The notes under the pieces are model-generated. The model was not told where the DNA came from and did no database searches. It was given only the letters and a program-made list of their open reading frames with translations. Position numbers and translations under genes: made by a program. Shown here one piece after another: positions 53,068 to 62,227 of a stretch of 64,000 nucleotides of DNA. The DNA comes from Carideicomes alvinocaridis (GTDB taxonomy: Bacteria > Pseudomonadota > Alphaproteobacteria > Rhodobacterales > Rhodobacteraceae), in assembly GCA_005473895.2 (NCBI GenBank), contig SRJI02000001.1:186001-250000 (forward strand), in the 5' to 3' direction. Every line of letters begins with the position of its first letter. The first letter of the stretch is position 1.

Positions 53068-54870
53068 ATGACAGAATACCCGCATGCCTCGCTCCGGCTC
53101 CTCCGGTTTGCCCTGCCCGCCCTCCGCGTGATCCTTCTGGTCACGGGCCTCGCCGCATCTGTCGCGGCGCAGGGCAACTTCGACACCTCGGACGCCCCGA
53201 TGCCGCCGCGGGAGGCCTTCGCGCTGTCCGTCGAGGAGCGTCCCGGCGGGGCGCGGGTGCTGCGCTGGAGCATTGCCGACGGCTATTACCTATATCGTGA
53301 CTACCTCGCCGTCGAGACGAGCGGCGGAGCCTCGGTGCCGTTCGACAGCGAGCCCGGGGTGCGGCACGACGACCCGACCTTTGGCACCGTCGAAGTCTAT
53401 TACGAGCGGGCGGAGGTGCGGCTCGGCCCGGTGCCGGGCGAGATTTCCGTCACCTACCAGGGCTGCCAGGAGGGGGGCATCTGCTATCCGCCGGTGACCG
53501 ACACCTTGCCGGCCCTGCCGGTTTCGGCCGCATCGGGGCAGGGCGCGACATCCGCGGCGGCCCCGCAGATGACCTTGGCCCAGGAGAGCGGCCTGGTCGA
53601 CGGGCTGATGCGCCGTGGGGGCACGGGGCTGGTGCTGCTGGCCTTCTTCGGCTTCGGCCTGCTGCTGGCCTTCACCCCCTGCGTGCTGCCGATGATCCCG
53701 ATCCTCGGCGGGCTGCTGGCGGGCCAGGGGGAGACCCTGACCGCACGTCGTGGGCTGACACTCAGTGCGACCTACGTGCTGGCGATGTCCTCTGCCCTCG
53801 CCCTGCTCGGAGTGGCCGCTGCCTGGTCGGGGCAGAACCTCCAGATCCTGCTGCAATCGCTCTGGGCGGTGGGGGCCGTGGCGCTGCTCTTCAGCGTTCT
53901 GGCGCTGTCGATGTTCGGTCTGTTCGAGCTGCGGATGCCGCGGGTGTGGAACGACCGCATGGCGGCGGTGGGACGCGGCCGGCGGGGCACGTTCGGTGGC
54001 GCGGCCGGGCTGGGCTTCACCTCGGCGCTGATCATGGGGCCCTGCGTGACCGCGCCGCTGGCCGGCGCGCTTCTCTACATCGCGCAGACCGGGGACACCG
54101 TACTCGGTGCCGCCGCCCTGTTCTCGCTCGGTCTTGGCGAAGGCGTTCCCCTGCTTCTGCTGGGCGCCTTCGGCAGTCGCGCCCTGCCGCGGAGCGGGCG
54201 CTGGATGGAGGTCGTGACTCGTATCTTCGGCTTCGTCTTCCTCGCCATGGCGGCCTGGCTGGCGGCGCGGGTGGTGCCGCCGGCGGTAGGGCTCGCGATC
54301 TGGGCGCTTGTGCTGGTGGTGGCGGGGGTCTTCCTCGGCGGGCTCGATCGGCACGGGGCCGGGGTCGCCCCGGCCGCCCGGCTGCGCCAGGCCGCAGGCG
54401 TTGCCGCCCTCGGGGCCGCCGCACTCATGGGGCTGGGCGCCGCCAGCGGCGGAGAGGATCCGCTGCGTCCGCTGGCCGGGCTGCGCGGTGCGGCAGAAGC
54501 CAGACCCGCGGGCAAGGCCGTCGCCTTCACCACCGTCCGGTCGGTGCCGGAACTGGAGGCGGCCCTCGGCACGGCGGACAAGCCCGCGCTGATCTACGTC
54601 ACCGCCGATTGGTGCATCACCTGCCGCGTCATCGAACGCCGCGTGTGGCCGGACCAGGAGGTCCAGGCCACGTTGTCCGACATGCAAGTAATTGCGGCGG
54701 ACCTGTCCACGTTCGACGCCGACGGCCAGGCATTGCTCGACCGTCTGCAATCCGTCGGACCGCCCACCATGGTCTTCCTCGACGCCCGGGGCCGTGAAGG
54801 CGCAGGCACGCGCCTGGTCGGCGAACCGGGGCCGCAGGACGTGGTCGCCTCCGCGAGGGAAGTGCAATGA
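53068..54870 (+). CDS. dsbD: Thiol:disulfide interchange protein DsbD
   Basis: A 600-residue electron-transfer protein that carries thiol electrons from cytoplasmic thioredoxin to the periplasm. Three parts are visible. A signal peptide is followed by the periplasmic alpha domain with the redox pair in YQGCQEGGICYPP. A central eight-helix membrane domain has LAFTPCVLPMIPILGG and LIMGPCVTAPLAG cysteines. A C-terminal thioredoxin domain has VTADWCITCRVIERRVW. All six expected cysteines are present. RBS GGGAGG precedes ATG 53068. It is first in a five-gene operon and overlaps the next gene by 4 nt. Confidence 0.94.
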   Translation: MTEYPHASLRLLRFALPALRVILLVTGLAASVAAQGNFDTSDAPMPPREAFALSVEERPGGARVLRWSIADGYYLYRDYLAVETSGGASVPFDSEPGVRHDDPTFGTVEVYYERAEVRLGPVPGEISVTYQGCQEGGICYPPVTDTLPALPVSAASGQGATSAAAPQMTLAQESGLVDGLMRRGGTGLVLLAFFGFGLLLAFTPCVLPMIPILGGLLAGQGETLTARRGLTLSATYVLAMSSALALLGVAAAWSGQNLQILLQSLWAVGAVALLFSVLALSMFGLFELRMPRVWNDRMAAVGRGRRGTFGGAAGLGFTSALIMGPCVTAPLAGALLYIAQTGDTVLGAAALFSLGLGEGVPLLLLGAFGSRALPRSGRWMEVVTRIFGFVFLAMAAWLAARVVPPAVGLAIWALVLVVAGVFLGGLDRHGAGVAPAARLRQAAGVAALGAAALMGLGAASGGEDPLRPLAGLRGAAEARPAGKAVAFTTVRSVPELEAALGTADKPALIYVTADWCITCRVIERRVWPDQEVQATLSDMQVIAADLSTFDADGQALLDRLQSVGPPTMVFLDARGREGAGTRLVGEPGPQDVVASAREVQ

Positions 54871-55685
54871 ACGCCGTGGCCATCGGTCCCCTGGTCTTCT
54901 CGAACGAGCGCCTGCAGGCGATCATCGCGATCGTCGTCTTCCTGGGCGTCGTGGAGCTGCTGGCGCTGCGCTGGCCCGACCGCGCCGGGGCGGCGCGGCG
55001 CTGGGCCTCGATCGCATTGGTGAGCTGGATCCTCGCGGCCCGGAGCGGCTTCGTCATCGCCGAGTGGCCGAGCTTTGCCGCGGCGCCGCTCGACATCCTC
55101 AAGCTGTGGCAAGGCGGGTTCGACCCACGGGCCGGTCTCTTCGGCTTCGGGCTCGCCATGTTTGCCGCCCTGCTGCGGCGCCCGGAGGCAGTGCGCCCGG
55201 TCCTGGTCGCGACGGTATGTGCCGGTATGGCGCTTTCCGCGGCCAGGTTCACCTTGCCCGACGAGGCAAGGGGCCGCTTGCCCGCGATCACCTTGCGCGA
55301 TCTCGGCGACCGGCCGTTCTCGCTGAGGGACCTCGAAGGCCGGCCCGTGGTCATCAATCTCTGGGCCACATGGTGCCCGCCCTGTCGTCGTGAGATGCCG
55401 ATGATGATGGAGATGGCGGAGGCGCGCGACGATGTCGAAATGCGCTTCGTCAACCAGCAGGAATCCCCTGCCGCGATCGCAACCTACCTCGCGATGGAAC
55501 AGCTGAGCTCCAGGGGCGTGCTCCTGGATACGGACGGAGAGCTGATGGCGGGGTTCGGCGTGCTAGGGTTGCCGTCCACCCTGTTCTTCGATGCCGAAGG
55601 CCGACTTGCCGCCGTTCATACCGGGGAAATTTCTCGCGCAGAACTCGATGCCCGAGTGGAAAACCTGATCCGGAGGAGCCGATGA
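54867..55685 (+). CDS. TlpA-like membrane thiol-disulfide reductase
   Basis: A 272-residue protein. The first about 125 residues contain four hydrophobic segments ([67 protein letters not shown]), resembling the short membrane part of PLGT-like TlpA fusions. The C-terminal thioredoxin fold has [17 protein letters not shown] with Cys170 and Cys173 and the cis-Pro loop GLPSTLFFD. It probably receives electrons from DsbD and reduces periplasmic substrates. Overlaps both neighbours by 4 nt. Confidence 0.9.
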   Translation: MNAVAIGPLVFSNERLQAIIAIVVFLGVVELLALRWPDRAGAARRWASIALVSWILAARSGFVIAEWPSFAAAPLDILKLWQGGFDPRAGLFGFGLAMFAALLRRPEAVRPVLVATVCAGMALSAARFTLPDEARGRLPAITLRDLGDRPFSLRDLEGRPVVINLWATWCPPCRREMPMMMEMAEARDDVEMRFVNQQESPAAIATYLAMEQLSSRGVLLDTDGELMAGFGVLGLPSTLFFDAEGRLAAVHTGEISRAELDARVENLIRRSR

Positions 55686-56434
55686 AAATCTCTCACCCCG
55701 CACCGAAACCCATGATCCTGCTCGCGTTTGCCGGCGGTCTGGCGGCGTGTGCCCCCATGGACGCGGCGCCGACCATGCCGCCCCCGGCAGCCGCGGCCCC
55801 GAACATCCCAGCGGAGGCCAGGCGCGACTACGGACAGATCGAGGACGGGGGCGAGATCATCCCCGCCGTGCCCGACGGCGCCCTCGTCGCCCGCAACCGC
55901 CGGCAGGAGGTCGATTACTGGACCGATGAACCGGCCGGAACCATCGTGGTCGACCCCTATGCCCGCTTTCTCTACCTCGTGCTCGAGGACGACCGGGCCC
56001 TGCGCTACGGCGTCGCCGTGGGCGAACAGGGGCGCGGCTTCTCGGGCGAAGGGGTGATCCCGTTCAAGCGCGAATGGCCCCGCTGGACCCCGACCCCCAA
56101 CATGCTGCGCCGCGACCCTGAGCTTTACGGCCCGGTGCGGAACGGCATGGAGGGCGGGATCGACAATCCGCTCGGCGCCCGCGCGCTCTACCTCTTCAAG
56201 GACGGCCGCGACACGCTCTACCGCATCCACGGCACCAACACGCCCTTCTCGATCGGCAAGGCCGTCTCGTCCGGCTGCATCCGCCTCTTCAACCAGGACA
56301 TCATCGACCTGCACGAGCGGGTCCGCCCCGGCACCCGGGTCGTCGTGCTGAGCAGGGCCGAGACCGGCAAGGGCACACGGCCGCCCGGGATGACCCAGAC
56401 CGAGCAATTGCAGAAACAAGGAGACCTAGAATGA
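55682..56434 (+). CDS. L,D-transpeptidase lipoprotein (YkuD domain)
   Basis: A 250-residue YkuD-type L,D-transpeptidase. The N-terminus ends in a lipobox GGLAAC with Cys23, so it is probably a lipoprotein. The catalytic domain shows [15 protein letters not shown] at its start, [23 protein letters not shown] with the catalytic Cys199 and the conserved His and Arg. It should form 3-3 cross-links in peptidoglycan or attach proteins to it. Being embedded in a thiol-redox operon, its active-site cysteine is a plausible client of the reductases. Overlaps both neighbours by 4 nt. Confidence 0.92.
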   Translation: MKISHPAPKPMILLAFAGGLAACAPMDAAPTMPPPAAAAPNIPAEARRDYGQIEDGGEIIPAVPDGALVARNRRQEVDYWTDEPAGTIVVDPYARFLYLVLEDDRALRYGVAVGEQGRGFSGEGVIPFKREWPRWTPTPNMLRRDPELYGPVRNGMEGGIDNPLGARALYLFKDGRDTLYRIHGTNTPFSIGKAVSSGCIRLFNQDIIDLHERVRPGTRVVVLSRAETGKGTRPPGMTQTEQLQKQGDLE

Positions 56435-57054
56435 GCAGATTGACCCGCAGACATGTCCTGACCGGCACGCTCCTCGCCGCGGGGGCCGCAGGGAGCCTGA
56501 CGCTCATCCGGACTGAAGCCTCGGCCGAAGAGCTGACCGTCGAAGCAGTGCTCTACGACCCGGACAACCCGGTGCTGGGGAACCCGGACGGCGACGTGAC
56601 GATCGTCGAGTTCTTCGATTACCAATGCCCCTACTGCAAGGCGAACCATCCGGAGCTGACCGAAACCGCTGCCGCGGACGGGAACGTCCGGCTGGTAATG
56701 AAGGACTGGCCGATTTTCGGCGCCGCGTCAGTGCGGGCCTCGCAACTCGCCCTCGGCGCGGCATCCCTGCAGGGCTACCGCGCCGCCAACGAGGCCCTGA
56801 TGGCGACCGAAGGCCGTCTGGACGACACGCATATCGCCGACGCCCTCGGGGCGGCCGGTTTCGACATCGCGGCGCTCGACGCGGCCTACCGCGAGAACCG
56901 CGACACATGGGACGGGCTCATGCGCCGCAACAGCGAACAGGCGGCCCTGCTCGGTCTCCGGGGCACGCCGGCCTTCATCATCGGCACCACCCTCTACCCC
57001 GGTGCGATGGACGCACCCGCATTGCGGGGGGCAATCGCCGCCGCCCGGGGCTGA
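56431..57054 (+). CDS. DsbA-family thiol:disulfide oxidoreductase
   Basis: A 207-residue DsbA/DsbG-like protein (thioredoxin fold with helical insert). The N-terminus has a twin-arginine-type signal ([18 protein letters not shown]), then [20 protein letters not shown] with Cys66-Pro-Tyr-Cys69 and the cis-Pro loop [18 protein letters not shown]. It belongs to the Com1/BdbD-like group found across alphaproteobacteria. It starts on the stop of the first L,D-transpeptidase gene. It may oxidise or isomerise the disulfides of the same envelope enzymes that DsbD and TlpA reduce. Confidence 0.92.
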   Translation: MSRLTRRHVLTGTLLAAGAAGSLTLIRTEASAEELTVEAVLYDPDNPVLGNPDGDVTIVEFFDYQCPYCKANHPELTETAAADGNVRLVMKDWPIFGAASVRASQLALGAASLQGYRAANEALMATEGRLDDTHIADALGAAGFDIAALDAAYRENRDTWDGLMRRNSEQAALLGLRGTPAFIIGTTLYPGAMDAPALRGAIAAARG

Positions 57055-57086
57055 CGCCCTGTCTTGAAATCGGAAAGGAGAAACCG

Positions 57087-57638
57087 ATGACCGATGTCTT
57101 CACCCGCCGCGGCGTTATTCTCGCGGGCGCAGCCGGGTTCGCCACCCCGTCGCTGCTGCACGCCCAGCAGGCGCCGGTCCGACGGAACATGTCCAGCTTC
57201 AGGGCGCAGCGCTGGCAGGACCATTTCGACAGTCTCGGCGTCGTCACCATCGTCGCCGACACGACCTCGCGCGCGCTGCATTACTGGAATGCGGACGGGT
57301 CGGACTATCGCATTTACCCGACCTCGGTGCCGATCTCCGAAGAGCTGACCAAGCGCGGATACACCAAGGTGGTCCGCAAGAAGGTCGGGCCCGACTGGAC
57401 GCCGACGCCCTCGATGATGGAGCGCAATCCCGACCTGCACTACATGCCGCCCGGCCCGGACAATCCGCTCGGCACGCACGCCATGTACTTGTCCTGGCCC
57501 GCCTACCTGATCCACGGGACGCACGACACCCGGAAGATCGGGCGCAGGTCATCGGACGGGTGCATCGGTCTCTACAACGAGAAGATTGCGGAACTCTTCG
57601 CGATCACGCCGGTCGGCGCCCAGGTCCGGATAATCTGA
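57087..57638 (+). CDS. L,D-transpeptidase (YkuD domain), Tat-type signal
   Basis: A 183-residue second YkuD protein. It has a TRRGVILAGAAGFATPSLLHA twin-arginine signal and a short catalytic domain with PAYLIHGTHDTRKIGRRSSDGCIGLYNEKI; catalytic Cys159 and the His are kept. The Arg that usually follows the catalytic Cys (SxGC-x-R) is replaced by Gly. RBS AAAGGAG precedes ATG 57087. Last gene of the operon, 32 nt after the DsbA-like gene, with a hairpin at 57649. Confidence 0.9.
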   Translation: MTDVFTRRGVILAGAAGFATPSLLHAQQAPVRRNMSSFRAQRWQDHFDSLGVVTIVADTTSRALHYWNADGSDYRIYPTSVPISEELTKRGYTKVVRKKVGPDWTPTPSMMERNPDLHYMPPGPDNPLGTHAMYLSWPAYLIHGTHDTRKIGRRSSDGCIGLYNEKIAELFAITPVGAQVRII

Positions 57639-57648
57639 GCATAGAGGG

Positions 57649-57669
57649 GGAAGCTGCCCTGCTGCTTCC
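57649..57669 (+). terminator. Possible terminator of the redox operon
   Basis: GGAAGC-N9-GCTTCC forms a six-pair stem 11 nt after the last stop codon. No strong U-run follows, so this is a weak candidate. Confidence 0.35.
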
Positions 57670-58008
57670 GGGCGGCTTTCCTGACGCGCACAATACGGCC
57701 TGTGCAGCGTCTCCAGCACCGCGGCAGCTTCGGGCCCGGCCAGGCGGGATTAGATCGTCTGCGCGTCGCGCCGCCCTTCGATGAGGCTCAAGAAGCTGGT
57801 ACTGCGCAGAGCGCTTTAGCGATCAGGATCGTCGGATCGAGGCCCCTCCGAAGATCGGCGAGTTCCGCGTTCTCAACCTAAAGGAAATCGCGACGCGCGG
57901 ATCGGTCTCAATCGCGATAACTATAAAGGCCTTGCATGAAAGCGCCAAAATCTCATTACTTGCGCAGAACATCACTGATGTTCGACGCCAGTTCCCTTCG
58001 GAATGTAC
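57670..58008. other. Intergenic region, no recognised gene
   Basis: No frame resembles a known family. The sequence is a transition from the high-GC redox operon to a gene-poor stretch ending at the transplanted TRAP permease segment. Confidence 0.4.
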
Positions 58009-58123
58009 ACCCCGCTCACAAGGCCGCAGCGATCGAAGCCGTCGCCTCGACCGGCGGGCAGCTCACGCCTCCGGTGATGGGTGCCGCGGCCTTCCTGATG
58101 GCCGAGTTTCTTGCCGTGCCCTA
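58009..58123. repeat. 115-bp direct repeat, copy B (fragment of TRAP permease gene)
   Basis: Matches 25139-25253 with one mismatch. In the + frame it still encodes the AHKAAAIEAVASTGGQL to FLAVP piece of the permease but has no start or rest of the gene and meets TAG just past its end. It is a transplanted or conserved fragment of a related gene, without function as a protein. Confidence 0.9.
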
Positions 58124-58149
58124 GGGGATATCTAGGGAGCTACCTAGGG
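58121..58149. repeat. Three CTAGGG repeats at the fragment edge
   Basis: CTAGGG occurs at 58121, 58132 and 58144, 11 and 12 bp apart, starting exactly at the end of the copied TRAP segment. CTAG is rare in most proteobacterial genomes, so three phased copies stand out. A recombination scar or binding site are both possible. Confidence 0.5.
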
Positions 58150-58368
58150 AATAACCGTGCACAAAAATTCTGCTGCGCACCGAGCACATTATCAGACAAT
58201 TGGAGCACATTTATTTCTCAGGTTGGGCCTAAAGGTGACGCTGGCAACGGCTCCCAATCCAACAGCCGGGACTTGTTTCGCTGCAGGCGGCGGCCGTTAG
58301 GAAAGCGATGGTGACATCTCATCATTCTCGGACTACCATGATTCAATTAACGTCTACGGGAGGATACA

Positions 58369-58461
58369 ATGAGAACTTTGAGCGCTGCCGTCCTTTTTGC
58401 CATGAGCCTGACCCCAATCGAAATGGTGTTTGCTGCAGAACAGCCTTTGGTCACCACCTAA
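58369..58461 (+). CDS. Short ORF encoding only a signal-peptide-like sequence (30 residues)
   Basis: ATG 58369 follows GGGAGGA at good spacing. The 30-residue product (RTLSAAVLFAMSLTPIEMVF then AAEQPLVTT) looks like a Sec signal peptide with an FAA cleavage site and nine further residues, then TAA. It is most likely the 5' end of a lost exported-protein gene; a genuine small secreted peptide is the alternative. Confidence 0.3.
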   Translation: MRTLSAAVLFAMSLTPIEMVFAAEQPLVTT

Positions 58462-59039
58462 GAAATGGGGGTGGTTGAACACAGCGGAGGTTGCCGAAAG
58501 GACTCCCCACGTGGGCAGTGTTGTCATGCGGGCAGCAAGCCATACCACTGCCACTAACTGGCATAAATTGAGGGACGTAGGGACACGGCATTGGCCGTTC
58601 GTCTAAAGTTAGTACGGTCGACATGAATTCGGTTGTAGACGACAACCATCGAACAGCCCCACCCTAAAGCAACGCGTCCTAGCGATGGTCATTGAGGTGG
58701 CTTTGCTTCGAAGGTGGCAGCTGGTCGTCAATCATGGGCCGGCAAGATGAATGTTGCAGCGATCATTGCATTTTGGTCGCTGCTCTTATACACCTTTGTG
58801 CTGCGAGAAATGAAGGAAGACTAGCCATTCCGCCCCTGACCTATGGCGCTAACTTTGTAGTTAAATGCAAGCGACCGTAAGGTTCTCAAAGCGAATTTGA
58901 ATATGCGTGATCCGAATAGAATCTGCGTGATACATTGCGCCAGATCTGTGACTTTCAACGGATCCAACTCTGGCAGCAGCCCTCGGACGTGAGGCGCCTC
59001 GCAGCGAGTTGTGCGTCAGTCCCTCCGCCCAGCGCTCGG
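58462..59039. other. Gene-poor stretch
   Basis: No family is recognised. A 25-codon ORF at 58747-58824 encodes a single hydrophobic helix (AAIIAFWSLLLYTFVL) followed by REMKED. It lacks a clear RBS and may be chance. Confidence 0.35.
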
Positions 59040-60089
59040 CTATTTTCCGATTAAATCTTTAAGGCTTAGTTCAACTTTAATAGAAACAATCTTTGATATT
59101 TTTGCGATCAACCCCTCTCTTGGACGCAAGTTTATTTTTCTTCTTAGAGCTCGTCCTTCTTCAGTAAGCTCCATAGAAAACTCACCCTCAACTACATATC
59201 CATTAGCCTTTGCTTGCTCCAATATCTCACGAATATCCTCTGTGGGCTCGAATAATGTGTTCGCGCTGATTTCATGGCCTTGGAGTTCGGATACGTTAAA
59301 CCCCTCGAATATTGGGCCGGGCTCTCCTACCCCTCGATCGATGAGGCCGAGAGCGAGCTGGTCCGCTGGCGGGTAAAAATACTGATAAATATCCAATTCC
59401 TTCAACCGCTCTTGAACTTCCTCTATACTCTTCTTGGACAGAAAAAGATCCCAGTCATTTTCTGAAAGTTCATAGGTTGGAATTGGACAAATGCCTTGCT
59501 CTCGATCAGCAGCCAAGTTATCAAGCAGCGAAAACTTGGTCAAAACATCTACTGACGTCTGCATCAAATCCTCTTTGCTTGCAGGCATGACGCCTTCCCA
59601 GTCGACAGAATGTAGCTGCTCAATTGCGTTATAGATGTGAATGCGCATAGGCAGTGCGCTTCGCGCGGCGTTTCGCATAACCTCTTCAATCGGTTCCATG
59701 TACAGCTCTTTCAGCTGTTCGCTGCCATTCTCGCCACTCCTTAGAGCAGCCCCTGCCTTTAATAACTTAGTGAAGTCTAGTGTGCCTTGGTCGGTAAAGA
59801 ATAGCTTGCGAGCAATATGCGAAATATCAATCGCCATGGGTCGGGCAACCATTACACGAAGACCAGGTACCGTGGCCTGAACATCGCCACGAAGTAAAGC
59901 AGCGACTCGCGGGTTGGATTCAGACGAAATTAGAATAAGGCGCTTTCTTTTTTCATCGACGCCTAGCGCCTCAATGGGGTGAACCAGCCCGCTACCGCCA
60001 ACTATTTCCCGCGTATCTCGATACTCCGTCCCAAGAGCCGAGCAAAGTGTTTCCCATATCGAAATATTTTCTTTCTCACTTACAGGCAT
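59040..60089 (-). CDS. Hypothetical protein, 349 residues, AT-richer gene
   Basis: An unbroken 349-residue frame whose base composition and codon choice are clearly less GC-rich than the flanking operons. I recognise no motif. Visible: N-terminal SIWETLCSALGTEYRDTREI, a segment on VDEKRKRLILISSESNPRVAALLRGD, a helical middle, and a basic C-terminus (EEGRALRRKINLRPREGL). No signal peptide or membrane helix. It stands alone between non-coding stretches, which together with its composition suggests recent transfer; it may be island cargo such as a defence or toxin-related gene. Confidence 0.7.
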   Translation of the reverse strand: MPVSEKENISIWETLCSALGTEYRDTREIVGGSGLVHPIEALGVDEKRKRLILISSESNPRVAALLRGDVQATVPGLRVMVARPMAIDISHIARKLFFTDQGTLDFTKLLKAGAALRSGENGSEQLKELYMEPIEEVMRNAARSALPMRIHIYNAIEQLHSVDWEGVMPASKEDLMQTSVDVLTKFSLLDNLAADREQGICPIPTYELSENDWDLFLSKKSIEEVQERLKELDIYQYFYPPADQLALGLIDRGVGEPGPIFEGFNVSELQGHEISANTLFEPTEDIREILEQAKANGYVVEGEFSMELTEEGRALRRKINLRPREGLIAKISKIVSIKVELSLKDLIGK

Positions 60090-60745
60090 ATTTCCATGCT
60101 TTCAATATTTTGCTAGCTCATTTCGCGAATCGAGTATAGAACGCTTTACCGCAAAACAGCGATTATTCTGCTATCGAGCAAAATCTAGTTCGAGTAGACA
60201 TTCCGCGTGGCCGTTTTGTTATACCCTATCGCACAATCCCGTGTATGTGAAACTATTCGATTGCCTTGATGTCATGAGCTTTGATTCTGAGCAATGACGA
60301 TGTCAGGGTTGACGGGTGTGGCAGACATCCGATTGCCGCCCATATTAGCTTCGGACTTCGCGAGAAATGTTCCGCGTAGGTTCTAGATGCCGTTGGCTCC
60401 CCATGCGACCTTAGCTAGGGGGCCTGCTGGGTTAGTGTAGCCCTCACTTCAACTTCTTCAGAGGCTCCGATTTTTCTTCCCATAACAGTAACAACAACAA
60501 GCCCCCTCTTTTTTGAAGTGGCTTGCCAAACACCCCCACCCCTTCCCATTCGACGGTCAACTTTCTGACGCCCAGCGCCTAGCTAGGCCGTCCTCCTGCC
60601 GCCCCAGCCACCATGCCACTAGAGCTTGCCCATGTGACAGCCTCGGGATGTACCGGAATAGGCTGACAGTGAAGCCGGTTCCGGCTTTTGGCAGGCACAC
60701 TGCCGCAATCTCATAGACATCATTGGCAGTAAGGAGGGCATATCC
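60090..60745. other. Intergenic region, no recognised gene
   Basis: Mixed composition, with an AT-rich start that should hold the promoter of the 349-residue gene (TTCAATATTTTGCTAG near 60100). No ORF or RNA gene is supported. Confidence 0.4.
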
Positions 60746-60856
60746 ATGCTCATCGGCTACGCACGTACATCCAACCTTGAGCAGACGGCTGGCGGCCTCG
60801 CCCGCGTAGGTCTACCAGTGTCGAACCGCGACAGCCCCACCCGCCTACCCCTCTAA
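60746..60856 (+). pseudogene. Serine recombinase (resolvase) N-terminal remnant
   Basis: After AAGGAGGG, ATG 60746 opens LIGYARTSNLEQTAGGLARVG and stops at 60856 after 36 codons. MLIGYARxSxxEQ is the start of the resolvase/invertase catalytic domain, including the active-site serine. The rest of the domain and the DNA-binding part are missing. It marks past mobile-element activity at the left side of the defence-like genes. Confidence 0.65.
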
Positions 60857-61302
60857 TACAACGAGAAAATCCGGTCGCAGCCGGATCGGGAGAACGCTTT
60901 GGCGGGGGCAAGTGGCGGAGGGTATGGGCCTGAGATCCAACCTTCTCCATACTTTCGCTAAAGCCTGAGCCTTCGCCGGAAGCGCATAACGCACTGCATC
61001 AAAACAACAATTTTCCGGAACGCCTTCGATTCGAACCGACCGAGCGGTCGCACAAAACGCGACCACGATGCGAGGCGCCTAGCTCAATCAGACCAAACTC
61101 CCAGCCGGCCTTGAGGTCAGCCCGAGAGCTCTTGAACAGTGGCGCTGGGTGGGAGAAGGCTGCCAACCACTGTGACGGGCCACTAAGTGCAAGTACGTTA
61201 AGCATTTACGTTGCCAGTTCGTGATCTCGCGGCTAGCCTGATGTAGCCCCAGTAAATGGGCGCGCATAGTTACCATGTGCATCAGGGGGTTGGGAGGCCG
61301 CG
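60857..61302. other. Intergenic region upstream of the WYL regulator
   Basis: No ORF is convincing. It should contain the promoter and, if the WYL protein is autoregulatory as in CapW/BrxR, its operator. I could not pick out a clear palindrome by eye. Confidence 0.35.
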
Positions 61303-62181
61303 GTGGAGAACGAGAGGTCCGAACTTCGCTGGGGAGTCGAGCAGCGTCTCGAGTTCATAGAGTTCCGCCTGTTCTGGGAGGGACATGTGAACCGCAGCGA
61401 CCTGATGGACCAGTTCGGTGTCTCGGTGAACCAGGCGTCCACCGACCTGAACCGCTATATCGGCTTCGCACCCGACAACATGGTCTATGACAAGAGCGCG
61501 CGGACCTATGTCCGTGGCACCGCGTTCACGCCGCGATTCCTCGAACCGGACGCAAGCCGCTACCTCGCCCAGCTTCGGTCGGTAGCAGACGGCATCCTCG
61601 ACCGTGAGGACTCTTGGATCGCCGATCTTCCGTCCTACGCCTCAGCCCCGACCCCGGTGCGCGGCCTCAATCCGGTGACGCTCCGCTCGGTTGTAGGCGC
61701 CATCCTTCGCTCCGTGGCGATCGAGGTGAAGTACCAGTCCCTGTCTAGTCCGGAGCCGCGTTGGCGTTGGATCGCTCCGCACGCCATCGGGTTCGACGGG
61801 TTCCGCTGGCACACACGGGCGTTCTGCCTGACCGACGAAGCGTTCAAGGACTTCCTGCTCTCGCGAATACTGGGGATTCGCGGGTCGCGGGAAAGCGAAG
61901 TGTTTTCGGGGCGCGACGGCGACTGGAATACCGAGGTTACCCTGGAGATCGGGCCCCACCCCGCCCTGTCGGAAACTCAGGCAAAGGTCATCGCGCTTGA
62001 CTACGGGATGCGCGGCGGCAAGGCGAAGATCAAGGTCCGACGTGCACTGTTGTACTACGCGCTCAGGCGTCTCGGCCTCGACACCGATCCTGACGCAAGG
62101 AAGCCGCAGGATCAGCAGATCGTGCTTTTGAACCGCGAGACACTTGGGAATCAGCGCGATCAGCGTCGAACGCAGCTCTGA
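61303..62181 (+). CDS. WYL-domain transcriptional regulator, CapW/BrxR-like
   Basis: A 292-residue regulator starting at GTG 61303 with GGGAGG 5 nt upstream. Residues about 8-75 form a winged HTH (EFIEFRLFWEGHVNRSDLMD, VNQASTDLNRYIG). About 125-200 is a WYL domain (AIEVKYQSLSSPEPRWRWI, PHAIGFDGFRWHTRAFCLTD). About 210-285 is a WCX-like C-terminal extension (WNTEVTLEIGPHPALSETQ, KIKVRRALLYYALRRL). This length and order are those of CapW/BrxR, repressors that open anti-phage loci (CBASS, BREX). A helicase gene follows 46 nt after its stop. Confidence 0.85.
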   Translation: MENERSELRWGVEQRLEFIEFRLFWEGHVNRSDLMDQFGVSVNQASTDLNRYIGFAPDNMVYDKSARTYVRGTAFTPRFLEPDASRYLAQLRSVADGILDREDSWIADLPSYASAPTPVRGLNPVTLRSVVGAILRSVAIEVKYQSLSSPEPRWRWIAPHAIGFDGFRWHTRAFCLTDEAFKDFLLSRILGIRGSRESEVFSGRDGDWNTEVTLEIGPHPALSETQAKVIALDYGMRGGKAKIKVRRALLYYALRRLGLDTDPDARKPQDQQIVLLNRETLGNQRDQRRTQL

Positions 62182-62227
62182 ATACGACAGCAACGCAAGA
62201 CATTGTTCGGTAGGGAATTCTGTAGCC

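Noticed and set aside
53290-54867. 525-codon open frame antisense to dsbD
   Set aside because: Charged low-complexity composition and full overlap with an unambiguous dsbD.
58747-58824. 25-codon ORF with one hydrophobic helix
   Set aside because: No clear RBS, no known family, and it lies in a decayed region, so it is mentioned only as content of the gene-poor stretch.
61015-61045. GATTCGAACC, resembling a tRNA T-loop on the - strand
   Set aside because: The flanking bases do not form a T-stem, and no acceptor, D or anticodon arms could be found.
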